Translations under genes and position numbers: made by a program | Notes under the pieces: generated by a model | Told to the model about the DNA's origin: nothing | The model's database searches: none | Seen by the model: only the letters and a program-made list of their open reading frames with translations | In this document: in pieces, positions 60,940 through 64,000 of the stretch | Position numbering within the stretch: the first letter of the stretch is position 1 | Layout: every line of letters starts with the position of its first letter | DNA from: JAHRVQ01 sp051278195 | GTDB taxonomy: Bacteria > Pseudomonadota > Gammaproteobacteria > Pseudomonadales > Azotimanducaceae | Assembly: GCA_051278195.1 (NCBI GenBank) | Contig: JBNMQM010000021.1 | Coordinates: forward strand, 1-64,000 | Length of the DNA stretch: 64,000 nucleotides | Reading direction: 5' to 3'

Positions 60940-61477
60940 GGCATTGCTCCATTTTTAAGGTTGAAGGCGAGGTACCGAACTGATCTGGCACGATAATACT
61001 TTGCAAATCAAACAACAGCCGCATGATGGCCATATGGTGAATGGTGTGGGCTTGCAGAAAAACGAGTTCGCGTTCGATGGAGGAGTCAGTTGCGACCGCC
61101 GCTGCATCGGTATGAGTGCTGATGTAAACCGTCACGCGACCTTGGCCCGTATGCGGGCCTTTATGCGGGCCGAGGTCGTAGAGCCTTTGCTCGCAATTCA
61201 GCAGCGCATCGATGGCGCGGATCCGGTTCGTTTCAATTTCCTCATCCCTGGACCTTGTATCGTAGTGAATCCCTGCCAGGGTCGAGCCTTTAAAAAAGCA
61301 TAGGTAGTGATCGATAATGTGCCGGGCATGTTTGCCAACGCTGCTGTGGGCAGCGTTGAACCGCCAGTTATATTGATCATTGTCCAATCCACTGATGCCG
61401 TGCCTGAGTTGTTCCAGAATTTCGATATTGGCTGATTGAAATGTGATATCCGATGTCGGTGTCATGACCGCGCTCAT
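60932..61477 (-). CDS. DinB-like four-helix protein
   Basis: 181 residues. Histidines in VGKHARHIIDHYLCFF and LQAHTIHHMAIMRLLFDL have DinB/YfiT-like metal-site spacing. A GPHKGPHTG duplication reflects a 12-bp tandem repeat (61151-61174). It overlaps both neighbours (8 and 4 bp), so it is coupled into the ornithine-lipid operon. Members often act as thiol-dependent transferases; role here unknown. Confidence 0.75.
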   Translation of the reverse strand: MSAVMTPTSDITFQSANIEILEQLRHGISGLDNDQYNWRFNAAHSSVGKHARHIIDHYLCFFKGSTLAGIHYDTRSRDEEIETNRIRAIDALLNCEQRLYDLGPHKGPHTGQGRVTVYISTHTDAAAVATDSSIERELVFLQAHTIHHMAIMRLLFDLQSIIVPDQFGTSPSTLKMEQCHD

Positions 61478-61923
61478 TCGCCGACACTCTTTGCTGCACT
61501 AGCTGTCTTTGCATCTTGCATAACATCTAAGGCGCTAAGACCGGCGACATAAACGCCACTGTAGACAGCGCCGATCAGAAAGCCGGGAATGATGGTGAGG
61601 AGGATTTCCGGTGTGCTGTTTAACCATTGAATGCTGTAGGCCACTGCAAAGGTGCCAACCGATACCATAACAACGGTGATTACCTGGCGGCCGGGAAACC
61701 CGGCGAGCATTCGCATCAGATACTCCATGACTATTGTCATACTTAATGTCAGCACGAAACTGTAGCTTCCTTGTATAAGACCCGCCATCACACCCATCTC
61801 TGTGCCGTGGCTCATATTTACCCAAAAGCCCCAACCGCCATAAACAATAAATCCTGCGACGCCTGAAATGAGGCTGCGCTGCAGTGGCGTGAATAGCTGA
61901 GGCTTTCGCTCAGGAAAAGTCAT
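61474..61923 (-). CDS. Four-helix integral membrane protein
   Basis: 149 residues with hydrophobic segments at about 17-35, 43-68, 81-102 and 108-130. No known family. ATGA overlaps on both sides place it between the OlsA-like gene and the DinB-like gene, suggesting a role in export, insertion or modification of ornithine lipid (inference). Confidence 0.68.
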   Translation of the reverse strand: MTFPERKPQLFTPLQRSLISGVAGFIVYGGWGFWVNMSHGTEMGVMAGLIQGSYSFVLTLSMTIVMEYLMRMLAGFPGRQVITVVMVSVGTFAVAYSIQWLNSTPEILLTIIPGFLIGAVYSGVYVAGLSALDVMQDAKTASAAKSVGE

Positions 61924-62759
61924 ATTCGGCCAGTGGCTTCGAGATAGTGGACCGGGACAACCTCTGCTTTTATTTCAAGCGCCCCTAATAATCCTTCACG
62001 AACAACTTGTTCGCAGTGTTTGGCACAGGCTTTGCGAGATTCAAAATCAGCCAACTGCACCGGCGGATGCAGAATCAGTTGGATGCCAGACTTGCCTAGG
62101 CCCAGCCCGGTCAGAAAATGGGACAAGAACGGCATGGGGATATACCAGGCATAAAAGTCACGGGTTGCCTGATCCATGGGCTCGCCCTCATAGTGAGAGT
62201 AAGCAATCGTCACGGGTTGGATCCGCACGCCTTCGAGTTCGCTGGCGGCGAGTAGGCTCGAGCGAAACGTTTCGATATGGGTGCCGGGGGTACTGGTACC
62301 CTCGGGAAAGAAGATCAGATTGCCGCCATCTGTTAGGCGCGACTTCAGTATATTCACCTGATCCTGCGCACGCCTAGCGTTGCGTTCAAAAAATAATGTA
62401 CCTTGAAAATTGGCGAGCTGGCCAAATACCGGCCATCCGGCGACCTCAGACTTGGCGATAAAGCTGCCGGGCAATGCCGCGCCGAGTACAAAGATATCCA
62501 TGTAAGACACGTGGTTGCTGACGTAAATGGTCGGGGTCTCAGTCCACAGTTCACCTGTTGTGTGCACCTGCAGATTGAATAGCTTTTTAACGCCAGTATG
62601 GAACTGACGAATGAGTGTTTGCTCTTTAGCAAAGCGAAGGACTCGGTTGATCTGGTACAAGAGGACCATCACCATGATCCATAGCGCGACAAACGGCGCA
62701 GTCAAAGCCGTTTTTAGGCGTGAGGGTGTAGCTGAGGGTTTAGCGGCGAGGGCAGTCAA
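61920..62759 (-). CDS. olsA: 1-acyl-glycerol-3-phosphate acyltransferase-like (OlsA-like)
   Basis: 279 residues. N-terminal membrane anchor (about 21-40) and the PlsC motifs VSNHVSYMD (NHxxxxD variant), FFERNARR, and FPEGTSTPG. Acylates a lyso-lipid hydroxyl at the inner membrane. Presence of olsB at the other end of the operon makes lyso-ornithine lipid the likely acceptor, although phosphatidic-acid synthesis remains possible. Confidence 0.85.
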   Translation of the reverse strand: MTALAAKPSATPSRLKTALTAPFVALWIMVMVLLYQINRVLRFAKEQTLIRQFHTGVKKLFNLQVHTTGELWTETPTIYVSNHVSYMDIFVLGAALPGSFIAKSEVAGWPVFGQLANFQGTLFFERNARRAQDQVNILKSRLTDGGNLIFFPEGTSTPGTHIETFRSSLLAASELEGVRIQPVTIAYSHYEGEPMDQATRDFYAWYIPMPFLSHFLTGLGLGKSGIQLILHPPVQLADFESRKACAKHCEQVVREGLLGALEIKAEVVPVHYLEATGRI

Positions 62760-62849
62760 TCCGATTTCCTTGGTGGCATAGTATTGAGATGCTATTTGAA
62801 TCGAAATGTTACAGCTAGCTCGCCATTAAAGCTGTATTAACTGGCTGCT

Positions 62850-63104
62850 TTAACTGGTTGGAACGGCGAGCGCCGTTTTCTCTCGATCAAAATCGACCTT
62901 GCACGCAGCGGTGGAATAGGTCGAAACGCTGAATGGCACCAAATAAGTCAGGGCGACCTTTAGCCAACTGATGCCGACAAAACCGGCAGAGATCGCCTCC
63001 CACTGATTAATCAGGCACAAGAGTGTGCCGACGATTAAGCAGGCAATGGTGGCGCGTTTGAGGGTAGAAGGTTGCTGTGCTGCTTGTGTGAGTGACAGTG
63101 CCAT
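62850..63104 (-). CDS. NrtS-like small membrane protein
   Basis: 84 residues with two hydrophobic helices: LKRATIACLIVGTLLCLINQWEAI and VALTYLVPFSVSTYS. The spacing and the LINQ and TYLVPF motifs recall NrtS, a two-helix nitrate/nitrite transporter first described in cyanobacteria. Assignment rests on pattern memory and is tentative. A strong palindrome lies upstream. Confidence 0.55.
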   Translation of the reverse strand: MALSLTQAAQQPSTLKRATIACLIVGTLLCLINQWEAISAGFVGISWLKVALTYLVPFSVSTYSTAACKVDFDREKTALAVPTS

Positions 63105-63148
63105 TTCATTCAGCCAAATCAGTTTCTATATAGAGGTTATAGCCCGAA

Positions 63149-63173
63149 CTGCCCCTTTGCTGCAAAGGGGCAG
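63149..63173. promoter_or_regulatory. GC-rich 25-bp palindrome
   Basis: CTGCCCCTTTG and CAAAGGGGCAG form an 11-bp perfect inverted repeat with a CTG spacer between the divergent NrtS-like and DoxX-like genes. No T-run, and both genes point away, so it is better read as an operator than a terminator. Confidence 0.5.
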
Positions 63174-63273
63174 CAAAAGCTTCTGTCGAAAAATACCCAA
63201 TAAAAACGCCGCCGGTTGTAACAGCTTGAGCCGTCAAGCATCTAGTCAGTAAGATTAAACGGAAACAATCACC

Positions 63274-63741
63274 ATGATACAAAAAATCATCCCGTGGATA
63301 CTCGCCATATTTGTGGCATTTGTCTTTATCCAGTCCCTGTTCTTTAAGTTCAGTGGTTCTGAGGAAACCGTCATTATCTTCAATACGATCGCGGACTGGA
63401 TGGCTGACATTGCCCTGCTTGAAGCAGTAGCGGAGCCTTTTCGTACCTATGGCGGCAACACCATTGGTGCCTTGGAACTGGTGGCCAGTGCGCTGATATT
63501 GATTCCGGCAACACGCGTGTTTGGCGCCTTGATGGGGCTTGGCGTGATATCAGGTGCGATCTTTTTTCACCTATTCACGCCCCTCGGTGTCGTTCGTGTG
63601 GTCGATACCTTGGGGAATACCGATGGCGGCGTGCTGTTTATTATGGCTTGCGGCGTCTGGCTCGCCAGTGCGGCATTGGTCTGGTTGCAAAGAGAACGGC
63701 TGTTAAGTCTGCTGCCGGCCAAAGCGGCCAAAGCGGCCTAA
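63274..63741 (+). CDS. DoxX-like integral membrane protein
   Basis: 155 residues with four membrane helices and an ELVASALILIPATRVFGALMGLG segment typical of DoxX/DoxD-like proteins. The C-terminus AKAAKAA comes from a 9-bp tandem duplication. Upstream of a YHS protein gene. Function unknown; some members assist thiosulfate:quinone oxidoreduction or redox homeostasis. Confidence 0.7.
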   Translation: MIQKIIPWILAIFVAFVFIQSLFFKFSGSEETVIIFNTIADWMADIALLEAVAEPFRTYGGNTIGALELVASALILIPATRVFGALMGLGVISGAIFFHLFTPLGVVRVVDTLGNTDGGVLFIMACGVWLASAALVWLQRERLLSLLPAKAAKAA

Positions 63742-63844
63742 CGGACCTGCTCAGCCACTCTGGTTAAAAGCCGGATCAAAACAGCTTTTTTGATAAAACA
63801 CGATTTAGCCAAACCCAATTTGAACAACTCAGAAAGGACACAAC

Positions 63845-64000
63845 ATGAACAAGTTTTTGAAATCAATGGCCTTGCTGTGCACGCTTGTCTTTAGCCTGCC
63901 GGCACTCGCAACAGATGCGTTCTACACAGGCCTATTCAATAATCAGGCCGCCGGCGGTTATGACGTTGTTGCCTACTTTACCCAAGACGCGGCTGTGGAA
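63845..64000 (+). CDS. Exported YHS-domain protein, 3' end cut by window edge
   Basis: 52 residues visible: signal peptide MNKFLKSMALLCTLVFSLPALA, then NNQAAGGYDVVAYFTQDAAVE, the start of a YHS-like domain (GYD.VAYF) found in small metal-associated periplasmic proteins. GAAAGGA lies upstream of the ATG. Confidence 0.78.
   Translation, partial: MNKFLKSMALLCTLVFSLPALATDAFYTGLFNNQAAGGYDVVAYFTQDAAVE

Noticed and set aside
1..64000. tRNA, rRNA, insertion sequences, prophage
   Set aside because: No cloverleaf with tRNA arms, no rRNA-like conserved stretches, no transposase or integrase motifs were recognised on either strand.

Overview
The window looks like chromosomal DNA of a heterotrophic, probably marine, gammaproteobacterium. 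This is an inference from CYP153 and acyl-CoA dehydrogenases, a 1129-residue TonB-dependent receptor, an ornithine-lipid operon, dense sigma-54 regulation and intermediate base composition. No rRNA, tRNA, phage, transposase or CRISPR array was seen.

Layout. 0-11.9 kb: lipid catabolism and housekeeping (GPH/MFS transporter cut by the left edge, paired acyl-CoA dehydrogenases, MBL hydrolase, aldolase-like PLP enzyme, CYP153 P450, MazG-like pyrophosphohydrolase, CPBP protease, peroxiredoxin, TetR regulator with alpha/beta hydrolase). 12.2-22.5 kb: an exopolysaccharide (EPS) locus in advanced decay. A sugar transferase, a GEVED surface protein, a DUF6492 protein, a GT4 glycosyltransferase, a flippase, a sulfotransferase, an OmpA protein, an SLBB export protein and a Wzy-like polymerase are all broken. 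A Wzz-like protein, a GT26-STAS-STAS fusion and a GT2 enzyme remain intact. 22.7-26.7 kb: an intact nitric-oxide module: a LuxO/NtrC-like sigma-54 activator, an H-NOX sensor, and a hybrid kinase carrying an HNOBA domain plus its own receiver and HPt domains. GG-N10-GC sigma-54 promoters lie before the activator and before several EPS genes. Recurrent TTGCA/ATTGCGA inverted repeats lie upstream, suggesting one regulon.

26.7-34.3 kb: LysR/GST pair, a flavin/2Fe-2S fusion oxidoreductase, fatty-acid hydroxylase, lipoprotein and 2OG oxygenase. 34.6-41.5 kb: a tightly overlapping operon of two urea-carboxylase-associated proteins, urea/guanidine carboxylase and allophanate hydrolase, i.e. probable guanidine nitrogen assimilation. 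Convergent to it is a TonB receptor with a sigma-54 promoter and a possible NtrC site. 45.5-51.4 kb: one operon with a HupE/UreJ-like membrane protein, an MBL hydrolase, its ligand-less paralogue, and a NitT/TauT-type ABC importer.

51.5-56.6 kb: aldo/keto reductase remnant, QEGLA-motif protein, repeat-bearing remnant, flavodoxin-like protein, lipoprotein hydrolase and ATP-grasp enzyme. 56.8-60.1 kb: a six-gene membrane redox operon centred on a ferric-reductase/Rieske fusion. 60.1-62.8 kb: ornithine-lipid genes olsA/olsB with two uncharacterised genes between them. The right end holds an NrtS-like protein, a DoxX-like protein and a truncated YHS protein. Throughout, short (9-22 bp) tandem duplications are unusually frequent, some in frame inside genes and one disrupting a gene.
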